A stretch of DNA of 64,000 nucleotides from Pseudomonas rhizophila (GCF_003033885.1 NZ_CP024081.1:5205178-5269177); one strand, 5' to 3'; shown: positions 1-10,499, numbered from the stretch's first letter. Numbers and translations are program-made. The notes: generated by a model from the sequence alone, not told the origin.

Positions 1-33
1 AAAGAGCGGTGGGTTGAGCCTTTCGTCTCAACC
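1..33 (-). promoter_or_regulatory. rRNA-leader boxB hairpin and boxA antitermination site
   Basis: Read leftward on the minus strand, a 7-bp stem (GGTTGAG/CTCAACC, plus-strand 12-18 and 27-33, 8-nt loop) is followed by CGCTCTTT at 8-1. The latter matches the rrn boxA core (consensus TGCTCTTTA). A boxB-like hairpin just before boxA is the usual arrangement of the Nus-dependent antitermination site in rRNA leaders. It lies downstream of three rRNA-type promoters pointing the same way. This implies a 16S gene just outside the left edge; the rRNA itself is not visible. Confidence 0.75.
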
Positions 34-42
34 GAGGCGCGC

Positions 43-70
43 ATTCTACAGCGCTCTGTGTATCTGTCAA
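43..70 (-). promoter_or_regulatory. rRNA-type sigma70 promoter, proximal of three
   Basis: Minus strand: -35 TTGACA (70-65), 16-nt spacer, -10 TAGAAT (48-43), then a GC-rich discriminator (GCGCGCCTC) typical of stringently controlled stable-RNA promoters. It is the copy nearest the boxB/boxA leader. Confidence 0.85.
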
Positions 71-151
71 GCGGTTATTTTAAGAAGTTTTCAAAGTTTC
101 CTCTGCAACTTCAACCACTTGCGCTTCCGATCTCTCGTTAGCGGGAGGCGA

Positions 152-179
152 ATTCTACAGCGTTACTCGCTGCTGTCAA
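152..179 (-). promoter_or_regulatory. rRNA-type sigma70 promoter, middle of three
   Basis: Minus strand: -35 TTGACA (179-174), 16-nt spacer, -10 TAGAAT (157-152). The spacer ends in the same AGCGCTG/AACGCTG-like bases as the proximal copy, suggesting local duplication. It points in the same direction as the other two. Confidence 0.85.
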
Positions 180-354
180 CACCTCTTTTTGACCGCTTTC
201 GATCGAGAAGATCGAACCGTTAACGGAGCCAGGAAAACCGCCCCACCAACTGCTTCCCAAGCTTCGATGACCTGAAGCCCTGCGCCGCCTAAAATCGTTT
301 AACTCATTGAAACTCAAGGAGTTTTCCGCTTCGACTGCGCCGGAAGTGGGGCGA

Positions 355-382
355 ATTATAGACGTCCAGAATTTGCCGTCAA
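355..382 (-). promoter_or_regulatory. rRNA-type sigma70 promoter, distal of three
   Basis: Minus strand: -35 TTGACG (382-377), 16-nt spacer, consensus -10 TATAAT (360-355), then CGCCCC. It sits only 17 bp past the tyrS stop codon. Together with the promoters at 152-179 and 43-70 it fills the gene-free stretch 1-398. Confidence 0.85.
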
Positions 383-398
383 GCACTAATTTCGGCTT

Positions 399-1598
399 TT
401 ATTCCGGCTTCAGCACGATACGCGCAAAAGCCTTCTTGCCAGCCTGACAGACATGGGTAGCGCCCAGCTTATATATATAGGCGCGATCCACCACTTCACC
501 ATCGATGCGCACGCCGCCCGAACCAAGAAGATCTCGCGCTGCTGCAGCATTCTTGACCAAGCCTGCTTTATTAAGGACGGCCGCAATCGGCATATCCTCG
601 GCCGCAGTCAATTCGATCTCAGGCAGATCATCCGGCAATTCGCCATCCTTCATGCGGTTGCCCGCCGCACGATGAGCATTGGCCGCAGCTTCCTCACCAT
701 GGAAACGAGCAACAATCTCTTCAGCCAGCTTGATCTTGATGTCCCGCGGATTTGCCCCAGCCTCAACATCCGCACGGAATGCGTTGATCTCATCCATGGA
801 ACGGAAGCTGAGCAATTCGAAGTAACGCCACATAAGCACGTCAGGAATGGAAACCAGCTTGCCGTACATAACACCCGGCGCTTCCTGGATACCCACATAG
901 TTACCCAACGACTTGGACATCTTCTTCACACCATCCAACCCCTCCAGCAAAGGCATGGTCAGAATGCACTGGGCTTCCTGACCATAACCACGCTGAAGCT
1001 CGCGCCCCATCAGCAGGTTGAACTTTTGATCCGTACCGCCGAGCTCGACGTCAGCACGCAATGCCACCGAGTCATAGCCCTGAACAAGCGGATAGAGGAA
1101 TTCATGAATGGCGATCGGCTGACTGGTTTTATAGCGCTTGTCAAAATCATCGCGCTCGAGCATACGAGCCACGGTGTATTGGGAGGTCAGGCGAATGAAA
1201 TCCGCCGGCCCCATCTGATCCATCCAGGTGGAGTTGAAAGCGACTTCGGTCTTGGCCGGATCAAGGATCTTGAAGACCTGAGTCTTGTAGGTCTCGGCAT
1301 TATCAAGAACCTGCTCGCGCGTCAGCGGTGGGCGCGTCGCGCTCTTGCCACTAGGATCACCGATCATCCCAGTGAAGTCACCTATCAGGAAGATGACCTG
1401 ATGCCCCAGGTCCTGGAACTGACGCAGCTTATTAATAAGCACGGTATGACCCAGGTGCAGATCGGGTGCCGTCGGGTCGAAACCAGCCTTGATACGCAGC
1501 GGCTGCCCACGCTTGAGCTTTTCAATCAGCTCGGACTCGACCAACAACTCTTCTGCACCACGCTTGATCAGCGCTAGCTGCTCTTCAACCGACTTCAT
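399..1598 (-). CDS. tyrS: Tyrosyl-tRNA synthetase
   Basis: Class I aminoacyl-tRNA synthetase that charges tRNA-Tyr in the cytoplasm. The 399-residue product has the HIGH-type motif HLGH (48-51), the KMSKS loop (226-230) and a C-terminal S4 RNA-binding domain (about 335-399), as in the TyrZ-type enzymes of Pseudomonas. The frame continues upstream to 1691, but the ATG at 1598 gives the family N-terminus [10 protein letters not shown] and the usual length. It is divergent from the M23 peptidase gene, and its 3' end abuts the promoter array of a presumed rrn operon. tyrS beside an rrn operon is the arrangement I recall from P. aeruginosa. Confidence 0.97.
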   Translation of the reverse strand: MKSVEEQLALIKRGAEELLVESELIEKLKRGQPLRIKAGFDPTAPDLHLGHTVLINKLRQFQDLGHQVIFLIGDFTGMIGDPSGKSATRPPLTREQVLDNAETYKTQVFKILDPAKTEVAFNSTWMDQMGPADFIRLTSQYTVARMLERDDFDKRYKTSQPIAIHEFLYPLVQGYDSVALRADVELGGTDQKFNLLMGRELQRGYGQEAQCILTMPLLEGLDGVKKMSKSLGNYVGIQEAPGVMYGKLVSIPDVLMWRYFELLSFRSMDEINAFRADVEAGANPRDIKIKLAEEIVARFHGEEAAANAHRAAGNRMKDGELPDDLPEIELTAAEDMPIAAVLNKAGLVKNAAAARDLLGSGGVRIDGEVVDRAYIYKLGATHVCQAGKKAFARIVLKPE

Positions 1599-1675
1599 AA
1601 CAGACCCGCAAGGCTCAGATTCAAAGGGACCCAACCATACAAGATCGCGCACCAAATACAAGGTTTGCCGGGTGC

Positions 1676-1706
1676 GCGGACACCAATCCACGGACAGAGT
1701 GTCCGC
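1676..1706. repeat. Inverted repeat in tyrS/M23 divergent region
   Basis: Perfect 8-nt arms GCGGACAC (1676-1683) and GTGTCCGC (1699-1706) separated by 15 nt, in the 210-bp region between the divergent tyrS and M23 genes. No T-run follows on either side, so it is more likely an operator or leader structure than a terminator. Its function is unknown. Confidence 0.4.
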
Positions 1707-1808
1707 GGGCTTGCTTCGCAGGTGATTTGGTTATATTTTATACAGTTATTTCATCTTCATCATGTCATTCATCTTTTCCAATTCATCTCTTCAAAAGTCA
1801 AATTACCT

Positions 1809-3221
1809 ATGACCACAGAACCATCCAAAGCGCCGCCGCTTTACCCCAAGACCCACCTGCTCGCTGCAAGTGGTATTGCCGCCCTTCTTAGCCTGGCGCT
1901 CCTGGTGTTTCCCTCCAGCGATGTTGAAGCCAAAAAGACGACCCTAAGTCTCGAACTGGAAAGCCCTGCTGAACAACTGACACAAGATCAAGACGCTGCC
2001 GAAGCCGTCCAAGCCACAAACGAGGCCGCAGCCTCCCCCTTCGCGCAGATCGAAAACAACGCTGAAGACACGCCCGCGTCCGCCCAAGCGGAGCCTGCGA
2101 TCGAAGAAAAGAAAGACCCGGGCCACCATGAGGTCATAGTTGCCAAAGGCGACACGCTCTCCACTCTCTTCGAAAAGGTTGGGCTGCCGTCGACCCTGGT
2201 CCACGAGGTCCTGGCCAGCGACAAGAAAGCCAAACAGTTCGCTCGGCTCCAGAGGGGTCAGAAACTCGAGTTCGAACTCAGCCCAGACGGACAACTGACC
2301 AGCCTGCATACCAAACTAAGTGACCTGGAAAGCATCACCCTGAGCAAAAACGACAAGGGTTATGCGTTCAACCGCGTCATCACCAAACCAACCGTGCGCT
2401 CAGCCTATGCTCACGGCGTCATTAACAGCTCATTGTCGCAATCGGCCGCACGCGCCGGCCTTTCCCATAGCCTGACAATGGACATGGCCAGCGTGTTTGG
2501 CTACGACATCGACTTCGCTCAGGATATTCACCAGGGCGACGAGTTCGACGTCATTTACGAACAGAAAATGGTCAACGGAAAAAGCGTCGGCAACGGCCCT
2601 ATTCTTTCCGCCCGCTTCACCAATCGCGGCAAGACCTACACGGCGGTGCGCTACACCAACAAACAAGGCAACAGCAGCTATTACACTGCCGACGGCAACA
2701 GCATGCGCAAGGCATTTATCCGTACGCCGGTTGATTTCGCCCGCATCAGCTCAAGATTCTCCGTAGGCCGCAAACATCCAATCCTGAACAAGATCCGCGC
2801 CCATAAAGGCGTCGACTACGCAGCTCCCCGCGGCACCCCAATCAAGGCCGCCGGAGACGGCAAAGTGCTGTTGGCCGGACGCCGGGGTGGCTATGGCAAC
2901 ACCGTGATCATCCAGCACGGCAACACTTACCGTACGCTGTATGGCCATATGCAGGGCTTCGCAAAAGGCGTGAAAACCGGCGGCAGCGTCAAGCAAGGCC
3001 AGGTGATTGGCTATATTGGCACTACCGGTCTGTCCACCGGGCCGCATTTGCATTATGAATTCCAGGTCAACGGCGTTCACGTTGATCCGCTGGGCCAGAA
3101 GCTCCCCATGGCCGATCCGATTGCCAAGTCCGAGCGCTCACGCTTCCTGGCTCAGAGCCAACCCTTGATGGCTCGCATGGACCAGGAAAAAGCCACCATG
3201 CTCGCCTCAAGCAAGCGCTAA
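1809..3221 (+). CDS. M23-family murein endopeptidase (OapA/LysM-like plus peptidase)
   Basis: Predicted membrane-anchored peptidoglycan DD-endopeptidase of 470 residues. A hydrophobic segment near residues 16-35 acts as anchor or signal. It is followed by an acidic Ala/Glu-rich linker (about 45-105), a LysM/OapA-like region beginning HEVIVAKGDTL (about 107-150), and a C-terminal M23 domain with HKGVD (His332, Asp336) and HLH (His413, His415). All zinc ligands are present, so it should be active, as in MepM. The ATG at 1809 was chosen because it directly precedes the polar-then-hydrophobic N-terminus; the frame is open back to 1665, and no strong Shine-Dalgarno decides the point. anmK starts 3 nt after its stop, so cell-wall cleavage and MurNAc recycling are probably co-transcribed. 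Confidence 0.9.
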   Translation: MTTEPSKAPPLYPKTHLLAASGIAALLSLALLVFPSSDVEAKKTTLSLELESPAEQLTQDQDAAEAVQATNEAAASPFAQIENNAEDTPASAQAEPAIEEKKDPGHHEVIVAKGDTLSTLFEKVGLPSTLVHEVLASDKKAKQFARLQRGQKLEFELSPDGQLTSLHTKLSDLESITLSKNDKGYAFNRVITKPTVRSAYAHGVINSSLSQSAARAGLSHSLTMDMASVFGYDIDFAQDIHQGDEFDVIYEQKMVNGKSVGNGPILSARFTNRGKTYTAVRYTNKQGNSSYYTADGNSMRKAFIRTPVDFARISSRFSVGRKHPILNKIRAHKGVDYAAPRGTPIKAAGDGKVLLAGRRGGYGNTVIIQHGNTYRTLYGHMQGFAKGVKTGGSVKQGQVIGYIGTTGLSTGPHLHYEFQVNGVHVDPLGQKLPMADPIAKSERSRFLAQSQPLMARMDQEKATMLASSKR

Positions 3222-4316
<1,095 letters not shown>

Positions 4317-4337
4317 ATCCATTTTTCGCCGCACAGC

Positions 4338-4374
4338 AAAACGCCGCAGAGCCGTAAGGCGCTGCGGCGTTCTT
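4338..4374. terminator. Bidirectional rho-independent terminator, anmK/erpA
   Basis: Ten-bp stem AACGCCGCAG (4340-4349) with CTGCGGCGTT (4362-4371), flanked by an A-run on the left and a T-rich stretch on the right. It can therefore end transcripts from both convergent genes. Confidence 0.8.
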
Positions 4375-4384
4375 ATTTAAAGCC

Positions 4385-4735
4385 TCAGATCGAAAACGAA
4401 GAACCGCATCCACAGGTTGTGGTGGCGTTAGGGTTCTTGATGACGAAGCGCGACCCTTCCAGCCCTTCCTGATAATCCACCTCAGCACCCGCCAGGTACT
4501 GGAAGCTCATCGGATCGACCACGAGGCTGACACCTTCGCGTTCGACGATGGTGTCGTCATCAGCCACTTCCTCATCGAAAGTGAAGCCGTATTGAAAACC
4601 CGAACAACCGCCGCCCGTCACAAAAACGCGCAGCTTTAAACGATCATTCCCCTCCTCATCGACCAGACTCTTCACCTTGTGCGCGGCACCGTGGGTGAAT
4701 TGCAAAGCCGTGGGGGTGAAGGTTTCGACGCTCAT
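4385..4735 (-). CDS. erpA: Iron-sulfur cluster insertion protein ErpA
   Basis: A-type carrier that delivers Fe-S clusters to apo-proteins, including isoprenoid-synthesis enzymes. The 116-residue product has the three invariant cysteines of the family: Cys44 in GGGCSGF, and Cys108 and Cys110 in the C-terminal CGCGSSF. The ATG at 4735 gives the standard N-terminus; the frame runs upstream to 4813 without support. It is convergent with anmK and followed upstream by argC in the same direction, with a short intergenic repeat between them. Confidence 0.96.
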   Translation of the reverse strand: MSVETFTPTALQFTHGAAHKVKSLVDEEGNDRLKLRVFVTGGGCSGFQYGFTFDEEVADDDTIVEREGVSLVVDPMSFQYLAGAEVDYQEGLEGSRFVIKNPNATTTCGCGSSFSI

Positions 4736-4842
4736 GCTGAATATCTCCCGGCGCTTACGCCGCCATAATGCGTGATGACGCGCATTATCCGCTTCTCCTA
4801 GAAAATCGGTCAACTATTTGAGAGGCAGGCGCAAACTACACG

Positions 4843-4884
4843 TTATGAGCTGCAAGCCTGGCGCTTCAAGCTTGCAGCCTCAGA
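4843..4884. repeat. Intergenic GAGCTGCAAGC-type inverted repeat
   Basis: The stretch between erpA and argC contains TGAGCTGCAAGCC followed by GCTTCAAGCTTGCAG, an imperfect inverted repeat. Related sequence occurs at 27703-27725 and 44610-44695. The class differs from the GGAGCGAGCCTGCTCGC REP elements found elsewhere in the window. Confidence 0.55.
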
Positions 4885-4890
4885 TTGGAG

Positions 4891-5925
4891 TTAAGGCAAC
4901 ATCCCAGCGTGGGACAGACCCAGACGCTCATCCAGCCCGAACAGGATGTTCAAGTTCTGCACAGCCTGGCCGGACGCGCCTTTGACCAGATTATCGATGA
5001 CCGACAACACCACTACCAGATCGCCATCCTGTGGGCGATGCACCGCGATCCGGCAAACGTTAGCGCCGCGTACGCTACGAGTTTCAGGGTGGCTGCCAGC
5101 CGGCATCACATCGACGAACGGTTCGTTGGCGTAACGCTTCTCGAACAACGCTTGCAGGTCTACGGAACGGTCGACGACGGTTGCGTACAGCGTGGAGTGA
5201 ATGCCCCGAATCATCGGCGTCAGGTGCGGCACAAAAGTCAGGCCGACATCCTTGCCTGCCGCGCGACGCAGCCCCTGGCGGATTTCCGGCAGATGACGGT
5301 GGCCTTTGACGGCATACGCCTTCATGCTTTCCGACGTCTCGGAGTACAACGAGCCGACACTGGCACCACGGCCGGCACCGCTGACACCCGACTTGCAGTC
5401 GGCGATCAGACGCGACGCATCAGCAAGCCCCGCCTCGAGCAGCGGCAGGAAACCCAGTTGCGTTGCCGTTGGATAGCAGCCCGGGACAGCGATCAACCGT
5501 GCCTGCCTGATTTTCTCGCGATTGACTTCCGGCAGGCCGTAGACCGCCTCGTCCAGCAGATCTGGCGCACCGTGTGGCTGACCGTACCATTTGGCCCACT
5601 CTTCAGCGTCCTGCAGACGGAAATCTGCCGACAGGTCGATGACCTTGGTCCCGGCGGCCAGCAGCTCGCCTGCCAGGGCATGGGCAACACCGTGAGGCGT
5701 GGCGAAGAACACCACATCACAGGCCCCGAGGGTCTTGATGTCCGGAACGCTGAACGCCAGGCCGTCGTAATGGCCCCGCAGGTTCGGATACATGTCGGCG
5801 ACGGCCAGTCCAGCCTCGGATCGGGAGGTAATGACCACCACCTCAGCCTGCGGATGCTGTGCCAACAGACGCAGCAGTTCGACACCGGTGTAACCCGTGC
5901 CGCCGACGATACCGACCTTGACCAT
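4891..5925 (-). CDS. argC: N-acetyl-gamma-glutamyl-phosphate reductase
   Basis: Third step of arginine synthesis: NADPH-dependent reduction of N-acetylglutamyl phosphate to the semialdehyde. The 344 residues match the family length. The N-terminal nucleotide-binding motif is GGTGYTG (8-14) and the catalytic cysteine is Cys150 in VPGCYPTA. The ATG at 5925 is the family start; an upstream ATG at 5997 would add 24 unrelated residues. It is divergent from hemJ, with 134 bp between the two starts. Confidence 0.96.
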   Translation of the reverse strand: MVKVGIVGGTGYTGVELLRLLAQHPQAEVVVITSRSEAGLAVADMYPNLRGHYDGLAFSVPDIKTLGACDVVFFATPHGVAHALAGELLAAGTKVIDLSADFRLQDAEEWAKWYGQPHGAPDLLDEAVYGLPEVNREKIRQARLIAVPGCYPTATQLGFLPLLEAGLADASRLIADCKSGVSGAGRGASVGSLYSETSESMKAYAVKGHRHLPEIRQGLRRAAGKDVGLTFVPHLTPMIRGIHSTLYATVVDRSVDLQALFEKRYANEPFVDVMPAGSHPETRSVRGANVCRIAVHRPQDGDLVVVLSVIDNLVKGASGQAVQNLNILFGLDERLGLSHAGMLP

Positions 5926-6059
5926 ATACCTGCCCTCAACGAACCCACTGGAAAGCTGTCGATGATAGGGGCCGCGCGGCCCGGCGACAACCGCCAAGGT
6001 GACGTGTGGCCGCTCTAGCCTCTACTATCGGGCTACCGTGAATCTGGGAATACAAAAAA

Positions 6060-6491
6060 ATGCTCTATCTATGGCTCAAAGCACTTCATATCATCAGCAT
6101 GGTCTGCTGGTTCGCCGGCCTGTTCTACCTGCCTCGCCTGTTCGTCTATCACGCCCAAAGCGAAGACAGCGTCAGCAAAGAACGCTTCATCGTCATGGAG
6201 CGCAAGCTGTATCGCGGCATCATGGGGCCGGCGATGATCGCCACCCTCGTATTCGGCATCTGGCTGCTGAGTCTCAACGCTAGTGCCTACTTCACTCAAG
6301 GCGGCTGGATGCACGCCAAGCTGACCCTGGTGGTATTGCTGATCGGCTATCACCATATGTGCGGCGCGCAATTGAAGCGCTTCGCCCGTGGCGAAAACAC
6401 CCGCAGCCATGTCTTTTATCGCTGGTTCAATGAAGTGCCGGTTCTGATATTGCTGGCTATCGTAATTCTGGTCGTGGTTCGGCCGTTCTAA
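6060..6491 (+). CDS. hemJ: HemJ-type protoporphyrinogen oxidase (CopD/UPF0093 family)
   Basis: Predicted inner-membrane oxidase converting protoporphyrinogen IX to protoporphyrin IX in heme synthesis. The 143-residue protein has four hydrophobic segments (about 5-25, 50-70, 80-98, 120-140) and the N-terminal pattern LKALHIISMVCWFAGLFYLPR with the conserved His10, typical of HemJ. It is divergent from argC and followed 36 nt later by the nitronate monooxygenase gene. Family membership is clear; the biochemical role rests on work with homologues. Confidence 0.88.
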   Translation: MLYLWLKALHIISMVCWFAGLFYLPRLFVYHAQSEDSVSKERFIVMERKLYRGIMGPAMIATLVFGIWLLSLNASAYFTQGGWMHAKLTLVVLLIGYHHMCGAQLKRFARGENTRSHVFYRWFNEVPVLILLAIVILVVVRPF

Positions 6492-6527
6492 CTTTCAATC
6501 AGCACCACCTTATCCGGGGTACTTCCG

Positions 6528-7496
6528 ATGTCGCTGCCCGCTCTGCTTGAACAACGTTTGCGCCTGCCCGTCGTGGCAGCGCCGATGTTTCTGATTTCCA
6601 ATCCACAGCTGGTACTGGCCTGCTGCCGCAACGGAATCGTCGGCAGCTTTCCGGCGCTGAACCAGCGCGAAAGCAGTGGTTTCAAGGCTTGGCTGGAAGA
6701 AATCGAAGCGGGCCTGGCAACAATGGAAAACCCGGCACCCTATGCCGTGAACCTGATCGTCCATCATAGCAACCCACGGCTTCAGGCCGACCTGGCCATC
6801 TGCATCGAACATCAGGTGCCGATTGTCATCACCAGCCTGGGCGCCGTGAAAGAACTGGTGGATGCGGTTCACAGTTATGGTGGGCTGGTGTTCCACGATG
6901 TCACCACGCGCCGTCATGCTGAGAAAGCTGCCCAAGCCGGTGTCGACGGCTTGATAGCGGTCGCCGCCGGCGCAGGTGGCCACGCCGGGACCTGGAGCCC
7001 TTTCTCACTGGTCGCCGAAATCCGCCAGTTCTTCGACAAAACCCTGCTGCTTGCGGGATGTCTGAACCACGGCCATCAGATTCTGGCCGCCCAACTGCTT
7101 GGCGCGGATTTGGCCTACTTCGGCACACGCTTCATCGGCACGACCGAAAGCCATGCGCCTGACGCTTATAAAGAGATGTTGCTCACATCCAGAGCCGCAG
7201 ACATCGTGCATACTCCTGCGGTGTCTGGAGTGCCGGCCAGCTTCATGCGCCAGAGCCTGGAAAACGCCGGTTTCGACCTGGCCGCCCTGCAGGGCAAGGG
7301 CGAAGTGGATTTCGGTTCCAAACTCAAGCCGCTGAACGACGAAGCCAAGGCCTGGAAAACCGTATGGTCCGCAGGCCAGGGCGTGGGTGAAATCCATGAT
7401 CTGCCCAGTGTCGATCAGCTAGTGGCACGCCTGGATGAAGAGTACCGGCAAGCGCTGGCCCGCGCGACACAACTCGGCGGCCAATGGCCCCGCTGA
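6528..7496 (+). CDS. Nitronate monooxygenase family protein
   Basis: FMN-dependent TIM-barrel enzyme of the 2-nitropropane dioxygenase/nitronate monooxygenase family (322 residues), expected to oxidise alkyl nitronates. The N-terminal RLPVVAAPMFLISNP matches the FMN-binding strand of this family. A GGHAGTWSPF segment near residues 148-157 is the usual flavin-phosphate/active-site region, and SLGAVKELVDAVHSYGGLVFHD is the central barrel. The natural substrate is not evident; propionate-3-nitronate detoxification is a common role. It sits downstream of hemJ in the same direction. Confidence 0.85.
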   Translation: MSLPALLEQRLRLPVVAAPMFLISNPQLVLACCRNGIVGSFPALNQRESSGFKAWLEEIEAGLATMENPAPYAVNLIVHHSNPRLQADLAICIEHQVPIVITSLGAVKELVDAVHSYGGLVFHDVTTRRHAEKAAQAGVDGLIAVAAGAGGHAGTWSPFSLVAEIRQFFDKTLLLAGCLNHGHQILAAQLLGADLAYFGTRFIGTTESHAPDAYKEMLLTSRAADIVHTPAVSGVPASFMRQSLENAGFDLAALQGKGEVDFGSKLKPLNDEAKAWKTVWSAGQGVGEIHDLPSVDQLVARLDEEYRQALARATQLGGQWPR

Positions 7497-7548
7497 AATC
7501 AACCGGATCAAAACCATTGCTTAACCTTATGAGACAAGGATGCCTGGC

Positions 7549-8505
7549 ATGAGCGAAACCCGTTTCAATATCGTATTCGATGGAGCCCTGCTGCCGGGTG
7601 TCGAAACCACCACAGCCAAGCTCAACCTGGCTGAACTGTTCAAAAGCGATGTCAGTGCCATTGAGCGGTTGTTCAGCGGGCGCAAGGTGGCGCTTAAAAG
7701 CAACCTGTCCCAGGCCGAAGCGCAGAAGTACCTGGAGGCTCTCAACAAGAGCGGGATCGATGCACGAATCGAAGCCGAACCTTCCCTCGAACTGAACCTG
7801 GACGAGGTACAGCATTCGCCGCCGTCGAACGGACGCCACCCGGACTCCATCATCGACCCGGTATCGCCCTACGCGCCACCCCGAGCCGAGGTGGGTGAGG
7901 CAATGGCCGAGTACAGCACGCTCAAGCCCTTCAGCTTCGATGGGCGCATCGGACGGCTGCGCTTCCTGGGCTGGACCATGGCCTTGACGCTGGTCATGCT
8001 GTTTGTGGTGGGCACAGCCTTTTCATTGGGCGTGACCTGGTTCCTCGCCTCCAGCTCCACAGCGGCAATGATCGTCGGCGGCCTGCTGGGACTGATCATC
8101 GCACTGGGCTTTGCTTATGTAAGCATCCAGTTCAGCGTCCAGCGCCTGCACGACCTGGGTTGGTCCGGGTGGTTGTGGCTGCTCAACCTGGTGCCGTTCG
8201 TGGGCAGTGTCTTCCCCTTCGTACTCATGGCCTTGCCCGGCAACACCGGCGCCAATCGCTATGGCCCCCCGCCGCCGCCCAACAGCACTGCGGTCAAGGT
8301 ACTTTCGTCGCTGTGGATTGTCATGATCGTGGTGGCTTTCCTTGCCGCAATGGCCGGGGCATTCAGCGGCATCACAGAGGAATACGACAGCAGTTCCTTG
8401 AGCAGCTATGAGAGCAGCGAGCTCATTGATGAAGACACTGCAGAACCAGCCGTCGAAGCAGCCGAGCCTGCTGCGCCTTCTGTAGACTATGAAGAGGAAC
8501 AATAA
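7549..8505 (+). CDS. DUF805-domain membrane protein
   Basis: Protein of 318 residues, function unknown. The N-terminal 75 residues are soluble (residue pattern as in DUF805 proteins of pseudomonads that begin SETRFNIVFDG). A DUF805 region follows (about 120-255, with FDGRIGRLRFLGW and VQRLHDLGWSGW) containing hydrophobic segments, and the tail is strongly acidic and serine/glutamate-rich. The ATG at 7549 has AAGGA 8 nt upstream; the in-frame ATG at 7540 lies directly against that sequence and is less likely. It is co-directional with its neighbours. Confidence 0.8.
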   Translation: MSETRFNIVFDGALLPGVETTTAKLNLAELFKSDVSAIERLFSGRKVALKSNLSQAEAQKYLEALNKSGIDARIEAEPSLELNLDEVQHSPPSNGRHPDSIIDPVSPYAPPRAEVGEAMAEYSTLKPFSFDGRIGRLRFLGWTMALTLVMLFVVGTAFSLGVTWFLASSSTAAMIVGGLLGLIIALGFAYVSIQFSVQRLHDLGWSGWLWLLNLVPFVGSVFPFVLMALPGNTGANRYGPPPPPNSTAVKVLSSLWIVMIVVAFLAAMAGAFSGITEEYDSSSLSSYESSELIDEDTAEPAVEAAEPAAPSVDYEEEQ

Positions 8506-8567
8506 GCGCGCTTCGTGCCGGTGACAGCTCAGTACACTGGTGACGGGCCGTTGCGATGGAGAACTGC

Positions 8568-9356
8568 ATGACCCGTTACGCTCTGATCACTGGCGCCTCC
8601 AGTGGCATTGGCCTGGCAATGGCCGAAGCACTCGCCCGCCGCGGTCGCGACCTGATATTGGTGGCTCGACAGCGTGATCGGCTGGAAAGTATTGCAATCG
8701 AACTGACTCAGCGTTTTGGCGTGGAGGTGTTGTTCCGGGCCTGTGACCTGGGAGAACCGCTGAGGCTTTCAGGCTTTCTGCTCGAGCTGGAAGAAGGCGA
8801 GCGACAGATCGACCTGCTGGTCAATTGTGCCGGTATCGGCACCAGCGGGCCGTTCCTGGGCCAGGACTGGATGACCGAGCAGGACCTGATCGAAGTCAAC
8901 ATCCTCGCCTTGACGCGGCTCTGTCACTCGGTAGGCAACAGCATGGCGCTGCAGGGCGGTGGCCAGATCCTGAACGTTGCATCGATCGCCGCGTTCCAGC
9001 CTGGCCCCTGGATGAGCACCTATCACGCCAGCAAGGCTTACGTGCTGCATTTCTCCGAAGCCCTGCGGGTCGAGCTGAAAAAAAGCGCAATAAAGGTATC
9101 TGTGCTTTGCCCTGGCCCGACACGAACCGGCTTTTTCGCCCGGGCGCAGCTCAATGAACAGAAATTCAACGACAGTCAAACCCTGATGAGCCCGGAGGAA
9201 GTCGCGCTGTATGCCGTGCGCGCACTGGAAAAAAACCGGGCGATCATCATTCCTGGGCGCCGCAATCGCTGGCTGGCGGCGTTGCCGCGACTGGGCCCGC
9301 GATGGCTGGTTCGCACGATTGCCGGCATGACCAACAAGGCCTGCTGCCCCCGCTGA
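8568..9356 (+). CDS. Short-chain dehydrogenase/reductase
   Basis: Classical SDR oxidoreductase of 262 residues. It has the dinucleotide-binding TGASSGIG motif near the N-terminus, the NCAGIG segment (NNAG equivalent), and the catalytic Ser with YHASK (the YxxxK motif). The C-terminal tail IPGRRNRWLAALPRLGPRW is basic and aromatic, suggesting membrane association as in DltE/YqjQ-like SDRs. The ATG at 8568 is preceded by GATGGAG at a proper distance and is preferred to the ATG at 8556, which lies inside that ribosome-binding site. The substrate is unknown. Confidence 0.85.
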   Translation: MTRYALITGASSGIGLAMAEALARRGRDLILVARQRDRLESIAIELTQRFGVEVLFRACDLGEPLRLSGFLLELEEGERQIDLLVNCAGIGTSGPFLGQDWMTEQDLIEVNILALTRLCHSVGNSMALQGGGQILNVASIAAFQPGPWMSTYHASKAYVLHFSEALRVELKKSAIKVSVLCPGPTRTGFFARAQLNEQKFNDSQTLMSPEEVALYAVRALEKNRAIIIPGRRNRWLAALPRLGPRWLVRTIAGMTNKACCPR

Positions 9357-9438
9357 ATGCCTTTTCCCGTGAAAAACCGGGCTCGCCAATCGCGCCTTAA
9401 GTACACTCAAGCTCGACTAACCCAATGGAGAAACAGCT

Positions 9439-9777
9439 GTGGATACTCTGTTTACCAAGATCATCAACCGGGAGATTCCGGCCAAGATCATTTACGAAGA
9501 TGATCAAGTTCTGGCGTTCCACGACATCGCCCCTCAAGCACCTGTGCATTTCCTGGTCATCCCAAAGAAACCGATCCGCACGCTCAATGATCTGACCGAA
9601 GAAGACAAAGGCTTGGCCGGGCATATCCTGTTCACTGCCCAGCGCCTGGCGCTTGAACTGGGCTGCGAAGAAGGTTTTCGTGTGGTGATGAACTGCAATG
9701 AACTTGGGGGACAGACCGTCTATCACATTCATATGCATGTGCTTGGGCAGCGCCAGATGAACTGGCCGCCGGGTTGA
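9439..9777 (+). CDS. HIT-family nucleotide-binding hydrolase (HinT-like)
   Basis: Histidine-triad protein of 112 residues, probably a purine nucleoside phosphoramidase of the HinT type. The motif HIHMHVL near residues 98-104 supplies the catalytic histidines, and the N-terminal DTLFTKIINREIPAKIIYEDD is typical. It begins with GTG at 9439; GGAG is centred 10 nt upstream. It stands alone between the SDR and coq7. Confidence 0.93.
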   Translation: MDTLFTKIINREIPAKIIYEDDQVLAFHDIAPQAPVHFLVIPKKPIRTLNDLTEEDKGLAGHILFTAQRLALELGCEEGFRVVMNCNELGGQTVYHIHMHVLGQRQMNWPPG

Positions 9778-9851
9778 TACCCTGACCCAACGCAAATCCT
9801 GAGCGGCCGATTGAGTTAAACTGGCCGCCGAGATTTTTCCCGGAGGTAAGC

Positions 9852-10499
9852 ATGACTACCCAACGTCACTACTCACCGATTGACCGTCTACTGCTGCAAG
9901 CTGATACCGCGATGCGTACGCTGCTGCCCTTCAGTGGTCAGCCCTACCGTCCATCGCCGGCTATCGTGCAGCCAGACGTGCAAATGAGTGACGAGCAAAC
10001 CCGCCATGTCGCTGGGCTGATGCGCATCAACCACACCGGTGAAGTCTGCGCCCAGGCGCTGTATCAGGGCCAGGCGCTGACGGCGAAGCTGCCCCAGGTA
10101 CGTGAGGCGATGGAGCATGCCGCCGAGGAAGAAATCGACCATCTGGTCTGGTGCGAACAACGCATTCACCAACTGGGCAGCCATACCAGCGTCCTGAACC
10201 CGTTGTTTTATGGGATGTCATTTGGAATCGGCGCAGTGGCCGGGCTGATCAGCGACAAAGTCAGCCTCGGCTTTGTGGCGGCCACTGAACATCAGGTGTG
10301 CAAACACCTGAATGAGCACTTGGAGCAGTTGCCGGCCGAGGACGAAAAGTCCCGGGCGATTCTCAAGCAGATGCGCGAGGATGAAGAGCAGCACGCCGAA
10401 AGTGCGCTCGAGGCCGGAGGGTTTCGTTTTCCAGCGCCGGTGAAGTTCGGCATGAGCCTGCTGGCCAAGGTCATGACCAAGAGCACCTATCGAATCTGA
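9852..10499 (+). CDS. coq7: 2-polyprenyl-3-methyl-6-methoxy-1,4-benzoquinone monooxygenase (Coq7)
   Basis: Di-iron hydroxylase that catalyses the last hydroxylation in ubiquinone synthesis. The 215-residue protein has ferritin-like helices with iron ligands in [25 protein letters not shown] and [16 protein letters not shown] strong CGGAGGT ribosome-binding site lies 6 nt before the ATG. It ends at a bidirectional terminator shared with speD. Pseudomonas uses Coq7 in place of the E. coli UbiF. Confidence 0.95.
   Translation: MTTQRHYSPIDRLLLQADTAMRTLLPFSGQPYRPSPAIVQPDVQMSDEQTRHVAGLMRINHTGEVCAQALYQGQALTAKLPQVREAMEHAAEEEIDHLVWCEQRIHQLGSHTSVLNPLFYGMSFGIGAVAGLISDKVSLGFVAATEHQVCKHLNEHLEQLPAEDEKSRAILKQMREDEEQHAESALEAGGFRFPAPVKFGMSLLAKVMTKSTYRI

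Noticed and set aside
14..386. Short ORFs on both strands in the left-edge region
   Set aside because: They overlap the rRNA promoter array and show no coding character.
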